A DNA stretch of 15,504 nucleotides from an uncultured Bacteroidota bacterium (GCA_902610105.1 CACLUN010000020.1:1-15504); one strand, 5' to 3'. Shown: positions 1-7,986, numbered from the stretch's first letter. Notes: generated from the sequence alone by a model not told the origin. Made by a program: numbers and translations.

Positions 1-1155
1 AGCAAAGATTAAAAGCTTTGAATCTTTTCATTAAGGATGTTTACCACGAGCAATTTTTCTTAAATGATAACATGATTCCAGCAGAATTAATAGTTTCCAA
101 TCCAAACTATTTAAGAATAATGAGAGGATTGAATGTTCCAAAAGATATTTATACTCATATTTCAGGTATAGATTTAATTAGAGATGAAAATGGGGATTTC
201 TATGTCTTAGAGGACAATTTAAGGACTCCGTCTGGTGTTAGCTATATGCTTGAAAATCGTGAAATTACTAGAAGATTATACCCAAAATTTATCCCTAAAA
301 ACAAAGTTCTACCAATTAATAATTACCCAACTTTACTTTACAATCAACTAAAATCTTTATCCAATAAAAAGAAACCTGTTATTGTTTTACTTACACCAGG
401 TCTATACAACTCAGCGTATTATGAACATACTGCACTTGCAAGGTTAATGGGTGTGGAATTGGTTGAGGGTAATGATTTAGTTGTAGAAAATAATCATGTA
501 TATATGAAAACAGCTGGGGGTCTTAAAATTGTAGATATAATTTATAGAAGAGTTGATGATGATTTCTTAGATCCATTAAATTTTAATTCAGCTAGTATAT
601 TGGGAGTTGCAGGAATTATGGATTCATATAGAAATGGTAATGTTATTATTATAAATGCACCAGGAGCAGGAATTGCAGACGATAAGGCAGTTTATACATA
701 TGTTCCTGAAATGATATCTTATTACCTTAATGAAAAAACCTATTCTAAAAAATATTAAAACATATAAACTCTCAAACAAAGATGAAAAAGAATACGTGAT
801 AAAAAATATTGAAAAAATTAGTAGTTAAAAGAACAGATGGAAGTGGGGGATATGGGATGTTAATTGGTAAAGATGCAAGTGAAGATGAGATTGAGCGCTA
901 CATAAAAAAAAAATTAATAAAGAGCCGGAGATGTATATTGCTCAACCGACATTGAATCTCTCTACATCACCATGTTTGATTAAAAATAAATTAAGACCAA
1001 GATGTGTTGATTTAAGACCTTTTGCAATTTATGGTTCAAATGGAATCAAGGTATGCCCTGGTGGCTTAACAAGAATAGCACTTAAAGAAGGTTCACTAGT
1101 TGTGAATAGCTCCCAAGGCGGTGGAAGTAAAGATACTTGGATAATAAATAATTAA
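1..1155 (+). pseudogene. Circularly permuted ATP-grasp amidoligase (DUF404/DUF407 type), 5' partial, frame broken three times
   Basis: This is a circularly permuted ATP-grasp enzyme, a family predicted to form amide or peptide bonds using ATP. The frame is already open at base 3 (QRLKALNLF then KDVYHEQ), so the true start lies left of the window. Family landmarks are the VLEDNLRTPSG stretch near 207-240, VKRTDGSGGYGMLIG at about 824-868 (ATP-binding loop) and the C-terminal VNSSQGGGSKDTW. The product cannot be read in one frame. One A too many at 733-738 leads to a stop at 756-758. One A too many at 812-817 follows. One A too few in the run 904-913 restores the frame used from 907 to the TAA at 1153-1155. 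Family consensus is preserved between the shifts, so they are recent mutations or sequencing errors. The alpha-E gene starts 1 base after the stop. The ATG at 931 is internal to this gene. Confidence 0.85.
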
Positions 1156-1156
1156 G

Positions 1157-2092
1157 ATGTTAAGTAGAGTAGCAAATAATTTATTTTGGATGGACAGATA
1201 TATGGAGAGGAGCTATGGGTTGTTAAATCTTATTAAAGCCAATTATAATTCCTCACTAGATTCGGATAATTCTTCTTCATGGGAAGGAATCATAAATTCT
1301 TATTTAGGTTCTAATGAAGTTTTTAATAATAACTATGATGACTCAATTTCAATAATTGATTTTATAATCTTTGACTCTAAAAATAGTAACACATTAATTA
1401 ATATGATCACTAACGCAAGAGAAAATGCTAGAAGTGTTCAAGAACATATCTCCAGAGAAATTTGGCTGTCAATAAACAAATATTTTTTAGATATTTCAAA
1501 TGATAGTTTTTATAGATCTTTTAGGAAAAAAGATCCAATTGAGTTTATTAATGAAATGATTCAATATCATCATATTTACTATAGTGTAGCAGACGTAACT
1601 CAAGAGAGGGGGAATGCATATTGTTTTATGAATTTAGGCAAGTACTTAGAGAGAATTTTACAAAGTATAGATTTTTTAAATGTAAAAGTTAACTCATTAA
1701 AAAAAGTAGATAATGACTTAATGGAATCTTATTTTTGGAAAAATCTTCTTGTTTCTATTGGTGGCTATCAGCTATATGTGAAGACATATAAATCGATTTT
1801 TAATATCGATAATATAATTGAAATGATTTCAATAAATGAGTTTTTTCCAAGATCAATAAAATTTAGTATTAATAAGCTAGATACTCACATTTATAGATTA
1901 GAAAAATTTAATAAACCAGAAAACAATAGTTTAAATTTTTTAGTAGGTAAATTAAAAAACGAATTAAAATATACCAATATTGAAACTATAAATAAAAAAG
2001 GTCTGAAAAAATTTGTTAAAGAAATTCAAATACAATTAAATGAAATATCAAATGAAATTAATAAAGTCTATTTTTATCAAACAAATACATGA
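1157..2092 (+). CDS. Alpha-E domain protein (DUF403)
   Basis: A 311-residue protein of the alpha-E (DUF403) family, a mostly helical domain found almost always beside circularly permuted ATP-grasp and transglutaminase-like genes. The N-terminus MLSRVANNLFWMDRYMER matches the family signature (LSRVAeNLyWmgRYlER). The central ENARSVQEHISREIW segment is also typical. There is no signal peptide, so it is expected in the cytoplasm. Its biochemical role is unproven; it is thought to act with the ATP-grasp partner in making a peptide-like product or tag. The ATG lies 1 base after the ATP-grasp stop. The TGA overlaps the next ATG by 4 bases (ATGA), which indicates translational coupling across the operon. 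Confidence 0.9.
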   Translation: MLSRVANNLFWMDRYMERSYGLLNLIKANYNSSLDSDNSSSWEGIINSYLGSNEVFNNNYDDSISIIDFIIFDSKNSNTLINMITNARENARSVQEHISREIWLSINKYFLDISNDSFYRSFRKKDPIEFINEMIQYHHIYYSVADVTQERGNAYCFMNLGKYLERILQSIDFLNVKVNSLKKVDNDLMESYFWKNLLVSIGGYQLYVKTYKSIFNIDNIIEMISINEFFPRSIKFSINKLDTHIYRLEKFNKPENNSLNFLVGKLKNELKYTNIETINKKGLKKFVKEIQIQLNEISNEINKVYFYQTNT

Positions 2093-3048
2093 AAACTTTT
2101 TTTCTAAGACACTTAACGACATATAGATACTCAAATAATGTTGCGGAAAGCAATAATAAAATTCATTTGTATCCTTATAATGATTTAAATCAACAAATTG
2201 TCACTCATAAGATTACAGTTTCTGGAAATCCAGTAATTTCAACATACATTGATGATTACAACAATAGGGTTGGATCTTTCAGTTATTTACCACCTCACAA
2301 TTTTTTGTCAATTCTATCTGAGGCAGAAATAAATAAAAATAGACTAATTATGCCTGAGGATACTATGGATATAAAGAGTCAGTGGTCAAATCTTAATGAA
2401 CTAAAAAACTCAATTGAGTTCTTGCCATTTTTAGAAATCGATTTTTTTCCAAAAATTAATGAAGCTAAAAAAATTGTTAATGCTTTAAAGTCAGAAACTA
2501 ACTCACCATTTAGGCTTGCCAATAATCTATGTGAATTTATTAATAAAGAATTTAAATATAAAAAAGGTGTAACCAACATTTATACTAAAATTCAAGAAGT
2601 TTGGAATTCAAAAACCGGTGTTTGCCAAGATTTCACAAATATTCTAATTCAGTTATGTAGAATTGCTTCAATACCTAGCAGATATGTTAGTGGTTATGTT
2701 TTTGCTACGGGAAGATTGCGAGGAGCATCTGCAACACATGCTTGGGTGGAAGTTTATCTTCCCTATTATGGATGGATTGGATTAGACCCAACTAATAATT
2801 GCATTGCTGATATTTATCACATAAAGCTATGTGTTGGTAGAAATTATAACGATTGTTCACCAGTAAAAGGTGTTTACAAGGGTAACGAAACTCAAATAAT
2901 GGATGTAGAGGTTGAATTAGATACTAAAAAAATAAAATCAAAATCTTATGATTACAACGGAGAGAATATGATTAGAAAAGAAAAAGAAAACATTGATGTA
3001 AATAGCTTTCAAAAAAATTTACAAATGATTCAACAACAGCAACAATAA
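2089..3048 (+). CDS. Transglutaminase-like cysteine protease
   Basis: A 319-residue bacterial transglutaminase-like protein. Residues about 1-80 form the bacterial N-terminal beta domain (FLRHLTTYRYSNNV, with HLYPYND at about 26). Residues about 130-240 form the papain-like core. The catalytic triad is visible: Cys179 in TGVCQDFT, His217 in ATHAWVEV and Asp233 in GLDPTNN. No signal peptide is seen, so it is probably cytoplasmic. Members of this family more often hydrolyse peptide or isopeptide bonds than cross-link proteins. In this operon it is predicted to process or remove the product of the ATP-grasp/alpha-E pair. The start overlaps the alpha-E stop by 4 bases. A lysine-rich C-terminal extension ends in five glutamines (QMIQQQQQ), outside the catalytic core. 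Confidence 0.92.
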   Translation: MKTFFLRHLTTYRYSNNVAESNNKIHLYPYNDLNQQIVTHKITVSGNPVISTYIDDYNNRVGSFSYLPPHNFLSILSEAEINKNRLIMPEDTMDIKSQWSNLNELKNSIEFLPFLEIDFFPKINEAKKIVNALKSETNSPFRLANNLCEFINKEFKYKKGVTNIYTKIQEVWNSKTGVCQDFTNILIQLCRIASIPSRYVSGYVFATGRLRGASATHAWVEVYLPYYGWIGLDPTNNCIADIYHIKLCVGRNYNDCSPVKGVYKGNETQIMDVEVELDTKKIKSKSYDYNGENMIRKEKENIDVNSFQKNLQMIQQQQQ

Positions 3049-3050
3049 AT

Positions 3051-3075
3051 TAGTATCTATTATATTTAGATATTA
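3051..3075 (+). repeat. AT-rich inverted repeat between the transglutaminase and GNAT genes
   Basis: TAGTATCTA (3051-3059) can pair with TAGATATTA (3067-3075) across a 7-base loop, giving a 9-bp stem with one G-U pair. It fills the gap between the transglutaminase stop and the GTG of the acetyltransferase. It has no GC pairs to speak of and no T-run, so it could be a weak terminator, a transcript-end structure or chance in AT-rich DNA. Confidence 0.3.
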
Positions 3076-3078
3076 TTT

Positions 3079-3543
3079 GTGCAATTCTATTTGGAATTCA
3101 AAAATCTAAATAACAAAAAAAAAGAAATCGCAAAAGCTCTTTTCAATATTTGGCAAAAATCCTATATAATTGAAAAGGAAATTATCGGTGCCTCTATTTT
3201 TCCTCCTCTTGATAGATCAGAAAATGATTTTTTAAAATCAAAAAATAACTTTTACGGTATTTATGATAGTAAAGAACTAGCTGGAGTAGTTGAAGTTGAT
3301 TCTCAAGCAGATTCTACTCATATTCAAAGCTTAGTTGTATCCCCAAAGCATTTTAGAAAAGGAATTGCGACAAGTCTTGTTAAGAATATTTTTGAATTAT
3401 ATTCTGGATCAATTTTTACTGTTGAAACTGGAAATGACAATAAACCTGCTAAGAAACTTTATGAATCACTAGGATTTAAAAAAAATAAAATTTGGATGAC
3501 AAAATTTGGTGTAAAAAAAATACGATACCTTAATTCCATATAA
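3079..3543 (+). CDS. GNAT-family N-acetyltransferase
   Basis: A 154-residue GNAT acetyltransferase that would transfer an acetyl group from acetyl-CoA to an amine; the substrate is not predictable. Motif A is clear at residues 84-100 (LVVSPKHFRKGIATSLV), with the acetyl-CoA pyrophosphate loop R-K-G-I-A. Motif B is NKPAKKLYESLGF at 121-133. The length is normal for a single-domain member. The start chosen is a GTG; no in-frame ATG occurs before the conserved region. It lies 30 bases after the transglutaminase stop and may be the last gene of that operon. Its 3' end overlaps the convergent membrane-protein gene by 14 bases. Confidence 0.85.
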   Translation: MQFYLEFKNLNNKKKEIAKALFNIWQKSYIIEKEIIGASIFPPLDRSENDFLKSKNNFYGIYDSKELAGVVEVDSQADSTHIQSLVVSPKHFRKGIATSLVKNIFELYSGSIFTVETGNDNKPAKKLYESLGFKKNKIWMTKFGVKKIRYLNSI

Positions 3544-3925
3544 GTAGAAGTTTTAATACCCAAAAAGTAGTTCTTATAAAATTTAAACGTAATAATTTTT
3601 TGTGAGTTTTAATACTGAACGCAGAGTTCAAACTGTTATGAATAGGAACTATTAAAAAGAATGTAGTTAGCCATATCAGCACGACAATAGAGGTTGGGAA
3701 AAAATATGAGTTTTTTATAGCTAAATATATTGTAGATAATAATTCTAAAATCATAATTGGCCCAACAATAAAAAACATTTTTTTTGTGTATGAACTATGA
3801 AAAGATCTGAAATTTGAATTGTAATAATTTTTAAATGATGGATAAATGATGAGCTGGACCATTATAGATATAGCAATTAAATATATATTTGAATAAATAT
3901 TTATTTTCAAAAAAAGTTGTTCCAT
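3530..3925 (-). CDS. Four-helix integral membrane protein, DUF1772-like
   Basis: A 131-residue hydrophobic protein with about four predicted membrane segments (roughly residues 10-30, 48-68, 76-96 and 112-130). The IIYPSFKNYY stretch after the first helix and the VPIHNSLNSAF and RLNFIRTTFWVL segments resemble small DUF1772-type or anthrone-oxygenase-like membrane proteins. That assignment is by eye and tentative. No catalytic function can be assigned. The ATG is clear at 3923-3925. It is divergent from the small membrane ORF at 3943 with only 17 bases between start codons, and overlaps the acetyltransferase 3' end. Confidence 0.7.
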   Translation of the reverse strand: MEQLFLKINIYSNIYLIAISIMVQLIIYPSFKNYYNSNFRSFHSSYTKKMFFIVGPIMILELLSTIYLAIKNSYFFPTSIVVLIWLTTFFLIVPIHNSLNSAFSIKTHKKLLRLNFIRTTFWVLKLLLIWN

Positions 3926-3942
3926 TTTTAGATTAAATTAAA

Positions 3943-4203
3943 TTGAGATACTTAAATTATTTTTTTCTATTCTTTTCAATTATTGCTTTTCTTAGTTTTT
4001 ACTCAATAGGGATATTTAGTCAAATAAATTTAATAATTGTCATATTGTATGTCAATTCAATTATTTTAATTTCTAAAAATAACTTTAATTTTATTTTGAA
4101 AAATTTGATTTTTTTTATTTCGTCCTCAATATTTATTTATTTAATCTACTTGATTTATATTCACGTAAACTTGGATTCTAACAATTTAGAATTTGCAATT
4201 TAA
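3943..4203 (+). CDS. Small hydrophobic membrane protein of unknown function
   Basis: An 86-residue, almost entirely hydrophobic ORF with about three predicted transmembrane segments (roughly 5-24, 27-45 and 53-73), ending in the polar tail NLDSNNLEFAI. I do not recognise a family. The only usable start is a TTG: an in-frame TAA lies 9 bases upstream and no internal Met follows the first residue. That lowers confidence. It precedes the cupredoxin gene in the same direction by 51 bases. In DNA this AT-rich, a Phe/Ile/Leu-rich ORF can arise by chance, so the call rests on length, position and the clean helix pattern. Confidence 0.45.
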   Translation: MRYLNYFFLFFSIIAFLSFYSIGIFSQINLIIVILYVNSIILISKNNFNFILKNLIFFISSSIFIYLIYLIYIHVNLDSNNLEFAI

Positions 4204-4254
4204 AGCATTTAATAAATTTTTATTTAAAGGCACACTTTTTGTAAAATATAGAAC

Positions 4255-4632
4255 ATGAAAAAAATTTTTATATTATCTATATTTCTATTTCAAATAAATG
4301 ATTTAATAAGTCAAGAGTTTAAAATAAGTGTAACTGCGGAAAGCAGAAATGATTATAAGATTATTGGAATCGATTCAAATGGTGACATAAATAACTCTGA
4401 TCCAGATCTAATATTTAATCTTGGATCAAAATTAATTTTTGAAGTTAATTCTCCTGGACATCCTTTTTTAATAAAATCTCAGCCTGGAGTTGGTAAAAAA
4501 AATTCAGTTGAAGGTATCGAAAAAAATGGTTTATCTAAGGGGGTTGTTGAGTGGGAGCCTAAGCAAAAAGGAACTTACTACTATCAGTGTGTTAAACACA
4601 AAAATATGGTTGGTAAGATTATAATTCAATAA
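4255..4632 (+). CDS. Secreted cupredoxin (plastocyanin/azurin-like blue copper protein)
   Basis: A 125-residue exported cupredoxin. Residues 1-20 form a signal peptide ending before EFKISVT. The rest is a single beta-sandwich domain. A type I copper site is visible: His69 in SPGHPF, then Cys112, His115 and Met118 in YYQCVKHKNMVGK, giving the usual His-Cys-His-Met ligand set with the Cys-x2-His-x2-Met spacing. It is therefore expected to bind copper and carry single electrons, or buffer copper, in the periplasm or at the envelope. No partner oxidoreductase is adjacent. The downstream membrane-protein gene begins 35 bases later on the same strand. Confidence 0.85.
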   Translation: MKKIFILSIFLFQINDLISQEFKISVTAESRNDYKIIGIDSNGDINNSDPDLIFNLGSKLIFEVNSPGHPFLIKSQPGVGKKNSVEGIEKNGLSKGVVEWEPKQKGTYYYQCVKHKNMVGKIIIQ

Positions 4633-4644
4633 GTATTTTTAGTT

Positions 4645-4652
4645 TAATTTTG
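4645..4652 (+). promoter_or_regulatory. Possible -7 element of a Bacteroidota promoter (TAATTTTG)
   Basis: TAATTTTG fits the TAnnTTTG -7 pattern of Bacteroidota exactly and lies 15 bases before the ATG at 4668. No TTG is found 17-23 bases upstream, so only half of the promoter is supported. It may be chance in this AT-rich gap. Confidence 0.25.
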
Positions 4653-4667
4653 ATACAATAATTTAAA

Positions 4668-5078
4668 ATGTTTCAATTTTTAAAACTAATCCCAATTATT
4701 TTATCTGGTGTTATCATTGGAATTATTTTATATCAGTCTTTACTAATTGCCCCCTCAATAAATAAGCTATTAAGCACACAAGATGCTAGCCTATATTTAA
4801 GGTTTATATGGCCTAAATTCTTTATTATTATTGGAATTATTTCTTTAATTAGTTGGATTCTAATTCTAAATTTTTCAACAGATCAAAATACAGCAAAAAT
4901 TATTTCATTATCTAGTTTTGTATTAATGCTTATTTGTTATGTTATGATACCTTATATGAATTCTGCCAAAGACTCTGGAGCTAGTACACTTTTTATTTTT
5001 TTACATGCAATAAGTATGATATTAACACTTGTTACATTATTAATTAATATCATCTTAATTACTAAATGGAAGTATTAA
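4668..5078 (+). CDS. Four-helix membrane protein, DUF4149/DUF1772-like
   Basis: A 136-residue inner-membrane protein with four predicted helices (about residues 5-27, 48-68, 77-97 and 107-132). The first helix is followed by LLIAPSINKLL, and the second is preceded by LYLRFIWPKFF. This architecture resembles small DUF4149/TMEM205-like or DUF1772-like proteins. The layout is similar to that of the product of 3530-3925, though I cannot claim homology by eye. Function is unknown. It sits between the cupredoxin gene and the thioesterase gene (10-base gap), probably in one transcript. Confidence 0.7.
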   Translation: MFQFLKLIPIILSGVIIGIILYQSLLIAPSINKLLSTQDASLYLRFIWPKFFIIIGIISLISWILILNFSTDQNTAKIISLSSFVLMLICYVMIPYMNSAKDSGASTLFIFLHAISMILTLVTLLINIILITKWKY

Positions 5079-5088
5079 TTTTTTTAAA

Positions 5089-5502
5089 ATGAAAGAAGAA
5101 TTCCAAAAATACATAGACTATCACAAAGAAAAAGGGGGTACTGGTAAGCTTTTTAAGTTTGAATTTATTGATTATTCTATTGGATTTTTAAAGCTTAAAG
5201 CTTCATTCAATGCCAAGACTTTGAATCCTGTTGGAACTGTTCAGGGAGGGCAAATTAATTCTATGCTTGATGATATTACAAGCTTGCTTTTAATTTATGA
5301 ATCTAAAGGTACTATTTACCCTAACTCAACTAATCTTCATAGTATTCATCACAGGCCAATTTTTGAAGGTGAAGTAATTGCAACCGCTGAAATAATCAAA
5401 AAAGGTAAAACAATTGCAACAATTAAAGGGGAGGCATTTTCGAATGATGGTAAATTAGCAGCCACTTTAATTCATAGCGCTGTAATAATGAAAAGTGAGT
5501 AA
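5089..5502 (+). CDS. Hotdog-fold thioesterase (PaaI/4HBT family)
   Basis: A 137-residue single-domain acyl-CoA thioesterase-like protein. The signature loop NPVGTVQGGQINSMLDD (residues 46-62) is the PaaI-type active-site segment, with the usual HGG replaced by QGG, a variant that also occurs in the family. Asp61/Asp62 sit where the catalytic acid is expected. The C-terminal GKTIATIKGEAF strand is typical of hotdog domains. It would hydrolyse a thioester such as an acyl- or aryl-CoA in the cytoplasm; the substrate is unknown. The gene starts 10 bases after the membrane-protein stop, and its 3' end overlaps the GTG of the DUF2237 gene by 8 bases, so the two are probably translated together. Confidence 0.85.
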   Translation: MKEEFQKYIDYHKEKGGTGKLFKFEFIDYSIGFLKLKASFNAKTLNPVGTVQGGQINSMLDDITSLLLIYESKGTIYPNSTNLHSIHHRPIFEGEVIATAEIIKKGKTIATIKGEAFSNDGKLAATLIHSAVIMKSE

Positions 5503-5854
5503 GTTAAATTTATTCGGAAAAAAACTGGAGACTTGTAGTAATAATCCATTAACTGGGGCGTACAGAAATGGTTGTTGTGAAACTGGACCAAATGATGTTG
5601 GGACCCATACCGTTTGTGCAATTGTAAATGATGAATTTTTAGAATTTTCAAAAAAAATGGGCAATGATTTAACCAAAGAATATCCACAATATAATTTTAA
5701 AGGCTTAAAAGATGGAGATAAATGGTGTTTGTGTGTATCACGTTGGATTGAAGCACATGAAGCCGGTTGTGCCCCAAAGATTATTCTTGAAGCTACAAAT
5801 TTAAAAACTCTTGACTACGTTTCCTTTGAAACGTTACTCGAATATAAGTATTAA
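5495..5854 (+). CDS. DUF2237 family protein
   Basis: A 119-residue protein of the DUF2237 family, matching it along its whole length: LNLFGKKLETCSNNPLTG, then YRNGCCETGPNDVGTHTVCA, then DEFLEFSK.MGNDL, GDKWCLCVSRW and APKIILEAT. It is cysteine-rich (Cys14, 27, 28, 41, 78, 80 and 92), and most of these positions are family-conserved, which suggests a structural or metal/redox role; no activity is established. No signal peptide is present, so it is cytoplasmic. The start is a GTG inside the end of the thioesterase gene (8-base overlap). The family consensus reaches back to this start, which supports the choice. A hairpin terminator begins 1 base after its stop codon. Confidence 0.9.
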   Translation: MSKLNLFGKKLETCSNNPLTGAYRNGCCETGPNDVGTHTVCAIVNDEFLEFSKKMGNDLTKEYPQYNFKGLKDGDKWCLCVSRWIEAHEAGCAPKIILEATNLKTLDYVSFETLLEYKY

Positions 5855-5855
5855 A

Positions 5856-5887
5856 AAACCCTTAATAATTTAATATACTAAGGGTTT
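5856..5887 (-). terminator. Rho-independent terminator shared by convergent genes
   Basis: AAACCCTTA (5856-5864) and TAAGGGTTT (5879-5887) form a perfect 9-bp stem with a 14-base AT loop. Read on the minus strand, the stem is followed by a T-run (GGGTTTTTTAA), a good intrinsic terminator for the FAS1 gene. Read on the plus strand the T-run is only three long, so it ends the DUF2237 transcript less efficiently. It lies in the 54-base gap between two convergent genes. Confidence 0.8.
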
Positions 5888-5908
5888 CAAATCTAAATTA
5901 AACAAAAA

Positions 5909-6409
5909 TTATTCTGGCATTATCACACTGTCAATTACATGAATCACACCGTTTGTACCTACTACATCAGTAGCAATTACCTCGCTCATATTCCCATCTT
6001 TATCTTCTAAAAAAATCTTTCCTCCTTTTGATCTAGCTACAAAAGTTTGACCATTCAAAGCTGTAAGCTTTGCTTTTCCATAACCATCTTTTAAAGCTTT
6101 TGCAACATCGCTAGCCATCAACTTACCAGATACAACATGATATGTTAATATATTTGAAAGTGATTCAACATTTTCAGGTTTTAATAAGCTACCTAAAGTC
6201 TCAGAATCAATCTTTCCGAACGCGTCGTTATTAGGTGCAAAAACTGTAAAAGGTCCCTCACCACTCAAAGCTCCAACTAAATCAGCTGCTTTTAAAGCAG
6301 TTACTAAAGTTGAAAAATCTTTGTTTGATACAGCTGCATCAACAATAGTTTGAGAAGAAACTGATAGAGTTATAAATAAAGCTGTTATACTTAAAATTAA
6401 ATTTTTCAT
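5909..6409 (-). CDS. Secreted fasciclin (FAS1) domain protein
   Basis: A 166-residue exported protein with one FAS1 domain, a fold associated with cell adhesion and surface interactions. Residues 1-19 are a signal peptide cleaved near VSS-QTI. The FAS1 H1 motif is FTVFAPNNDAF at 54-64, the conserved Tyr-His pair is at 90-91 (LTYHVV), and the H2 motif is NGVIHVIDSVIMP at 153-165. The length equals one domain plus the signal, with no lipobox or other domain. It is expected in the periplasm or outside the cell. The gene stands alone: a promoter candidate lies 33-64 bases upstream and a hairpin terminator 22 bases downstream. Its codons are somewhat less AT-rich than those of its neighbours, which may reflect high expression. 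Confidence 0.93.
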   Translation of the reverse strand: MKNLILSITALFITLSVSSQTIVDAAVSNKDFSTLVTALKAADLVGALSGEGPFTVFAPNNDAFGKIDSETLGSLLKPENVESLSNILTYHVVSGKLMASDVAKALKDGYGKAKLTALNGQTFVARSKGGKIFLEDKDGNMSEVIATDVVGTNGVIHVIDSVIMPE

Positions 6410-6441
6410 TTTTATATATTTTATTTGAAATATCCATTAAC

Positions 6442-6473
6442 CAAAATTGATGCCATTCAACAAAAAAAGTCAA
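6442..6473 (-). promoter_or_regulatory. Candidate Bacteroidota promoter of the FAS1 gene
   Basis: Read on the minus strand, a -33 TTGAC (6473-6469) is followed 21 bases after the TTG by CAATTTTG (6449-6442), a one-mismatch match to TAnnTTTG. A second TTG lies closer. The element ends 33 bases before the ATG, leaving a leader of about 25-30 bases. Confidence 0.45.
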
Positions 6474-6494
6474 GAAATAAAATAATTTAAAAAA

Positions 6495-7979
6495 TTAATT
6501 TCTAATTTGTTTGAGTAGAGATGCCGCTAGCTTATTTATATTTTCAAAATATGGATTACGAGAAGTTACATTTGAAAGTATTATAATTCCATTTTTATTA
6601 TTTACATCAACGATCATCATAGATGAGTAACCACCAGTGTTTCCACCATGGCGATACATTTTCTTTTTATTTGATTTTGGTTTTTCTATAAACCAGCCAA
6701 GACCCATGCCTAACCCAGTATTTATTTTTGATGTTTGTTTTCTTAGTAGCTGTAATTCTTTATCCGTCTTATCAAACTGAGCTATTATATATTTTGCCAT
6801 ATCTTCTGTATTTGATAAAATACCACCAGCTGGACCAAATATCTGAAAATCCCAATTTGGAACTTCATTCCCTTGGCTATTCAACCCTTTCACTAATAAA
6901 TTATTTACTTTCTCTTTTTCAAAAGTAGTATTGTTCATTTTATATTTAGAAAATATGTACTCATTAAACATTGACTTATAATCTTGGTTATCTATTTTAC
7001 TTAAAGTATAGCCAATCATAGCAAAACCCAGATTAGAGTATAAAAATTTACCTTTTGTATCATGATTTATCTTTAAGGAGTCTGAGAGATATATTTCTAA
7101 ATCATCAACATTATAATCTTTATATGGATTTAATGGGTTTTTTTTAGAGGAATTAGAAAAATTATTTGGCATCCTAGGAATACCTGACGTATGATTAGCT
7201 AAGCTTTTAAATGAAATTTTAGCACTATCCTTTAATTTAAGACCTATGTAAGAACTTATATTATCATTTAAGCCTACCTTTTTTTCAATAATAAATTTTG
7301 AGAGAATATTTGCTGTTAAAACTTTTGAAATTGAACCAATTTCAAAAATTTTCTTTGAGTTATCAAGGTTTAAGATAGAATCATTTTCTCTTTTTACACC
7401 ATAATAATTTACCTGACCATTTTTAATTAAGCCAATGGAAACTTGAGTATTATTGGGAAGATATTTTAATTTGTTAAATATTAATTTTTTTTGTTTTTCA
7501 AAAATGAATTGTTTATTAGTTTTTAAGTTATTTATTGCTTGTTGTGAAACAGATTTATCAATATACGGGTCCAAAGAAAGCTCATCTATTTTCTGATTAT
7601 TATCAACAGCTAAATCCAATTGTAAAACTTCTGTTTCAAAAAAAATTTTATACCTCTCCAAAGGAAAATTGCTTTTTGAAAACTTAATAAAATTAGTTGT
7701 TCCAACTGCAATTTCAGCAGTTGCGCCCTTGCGGTGGTTCAAAAATTCAAATCTTTTTATTTTTCCATGAAAACCTTTTACATCACTAAAAAATTTTAGA
7801 ATAATACTAGATTCAACTTCATTTTTGACTCTTGCATTAAACAAATAATAAATTTGATCGTAATTGTTAGAATTGAAATTTTCAACAATAGATTCCATTA
7901 AAGCAAGATTATTCGGCTTTTTGTCTTGGCTGTAGCTGCAAGAAAAACTAATAAAAAGTATAATGATTAATTTTTTCAT
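6495..7979 (-). CDS. Envelope serine hydrolase, class C beta-lactamase-like
   Basis: A 494-residue exported serine hydrolase of the beta-lactamase/penicillin-binding-protein C type. Residues 1-18 are a signal peptide; Cys14 in FSCSYSQ could make it a lipoprotein, but cleavage after SYSQ is equally possible. Residues about 20-150 form an N-terminal domain like those tracking catalytic-domain growth in such proteins (DUF3887-like, tentative). The catalytic domain shows S216-x-x-K219 (EIGSISKV), Tyr314-Ser-Asn316 and HGGNTGG at 444-450 in place of KTG. The likely activity is that of an esterase, D-amino-acid peptidase or carboxypeptidase. I start it at the ATG at 7979, giving a proper signal peptide and a 7-base gap from the Kazal stop; a longer in-frame start at 8012 would overlap that gene. 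It is the last gene of a four-gene operon. Confidence 0.88.
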   Translation of the reverse strand: MKKLIIILFISFSCSYSQDKKPNNLALMESIVENFNSNNYDQIYYLFNARVKNEVESSIILKFFSDVKGFHGKIKRFEFLNHRKGATAEIAVGTTNFIKFSKSNFPLERYKIFFETEVLQLDLAVDNNQKIDELSLDPYIDKSVSQQAINNLKTNKQFIFEKQKKLIFNKLKYLPNNTQVSIGLIKNGQVNYYGVKRENDSILNLDNSKKIFEIGSISKVLTANILSKFIIEKKVGLNDNISSYIGLKLKDSAKISFKSLANHTSGIPRMPNNFSNSSKKNPLNPYKDYNVDDLEIYLSDSLKINHDTKGKFLYSNLGFAMIGYTLSKIDNQDYKSMFNEYIFSKYKMNNTTFEKEKVNNLLVKGLNSQGNEVPNWDFQIFGPAGGILSNTEDMAKYIIAQFDKTDKELQLLRKQTSKINTGLGMGLGWFIEKPKSNKKKMYRHGGNTGGYSSMMIVDVNNKNGIIILSNVTSRNPYFENINKLAASLLKQIRN

Positions 7980-7986
7980 AATAATT

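Noticed and set aside
931..1155. A separate 74-residue gene starting at ATG 931
   Set aside because: Its sequence is the C-terminal end of the ATP-grasp family (IAQPTLNLSTSP to SSQGGGSKDTW); the ATG is an internal Met after a frame break.
2379..2579. Minus-strand ORF inside the transglutaminase gene
   Set aside because: Antisense shadow of a gene with an intact catalytic triad; no family features of its own.
5467..5687. Two overlapping minus-strand ORFs across the thioesterase/DUF2237 junction
   Set aside because: Both are antisense to a strongly conserved DUF2237 protein and show no signal or domain.
6728..6928. Plus-strand ORF inside the serine hydrolase gene
   Set aside because: Antisense shadow; the hydrophobic look comes from the AT-rich reverse strand.
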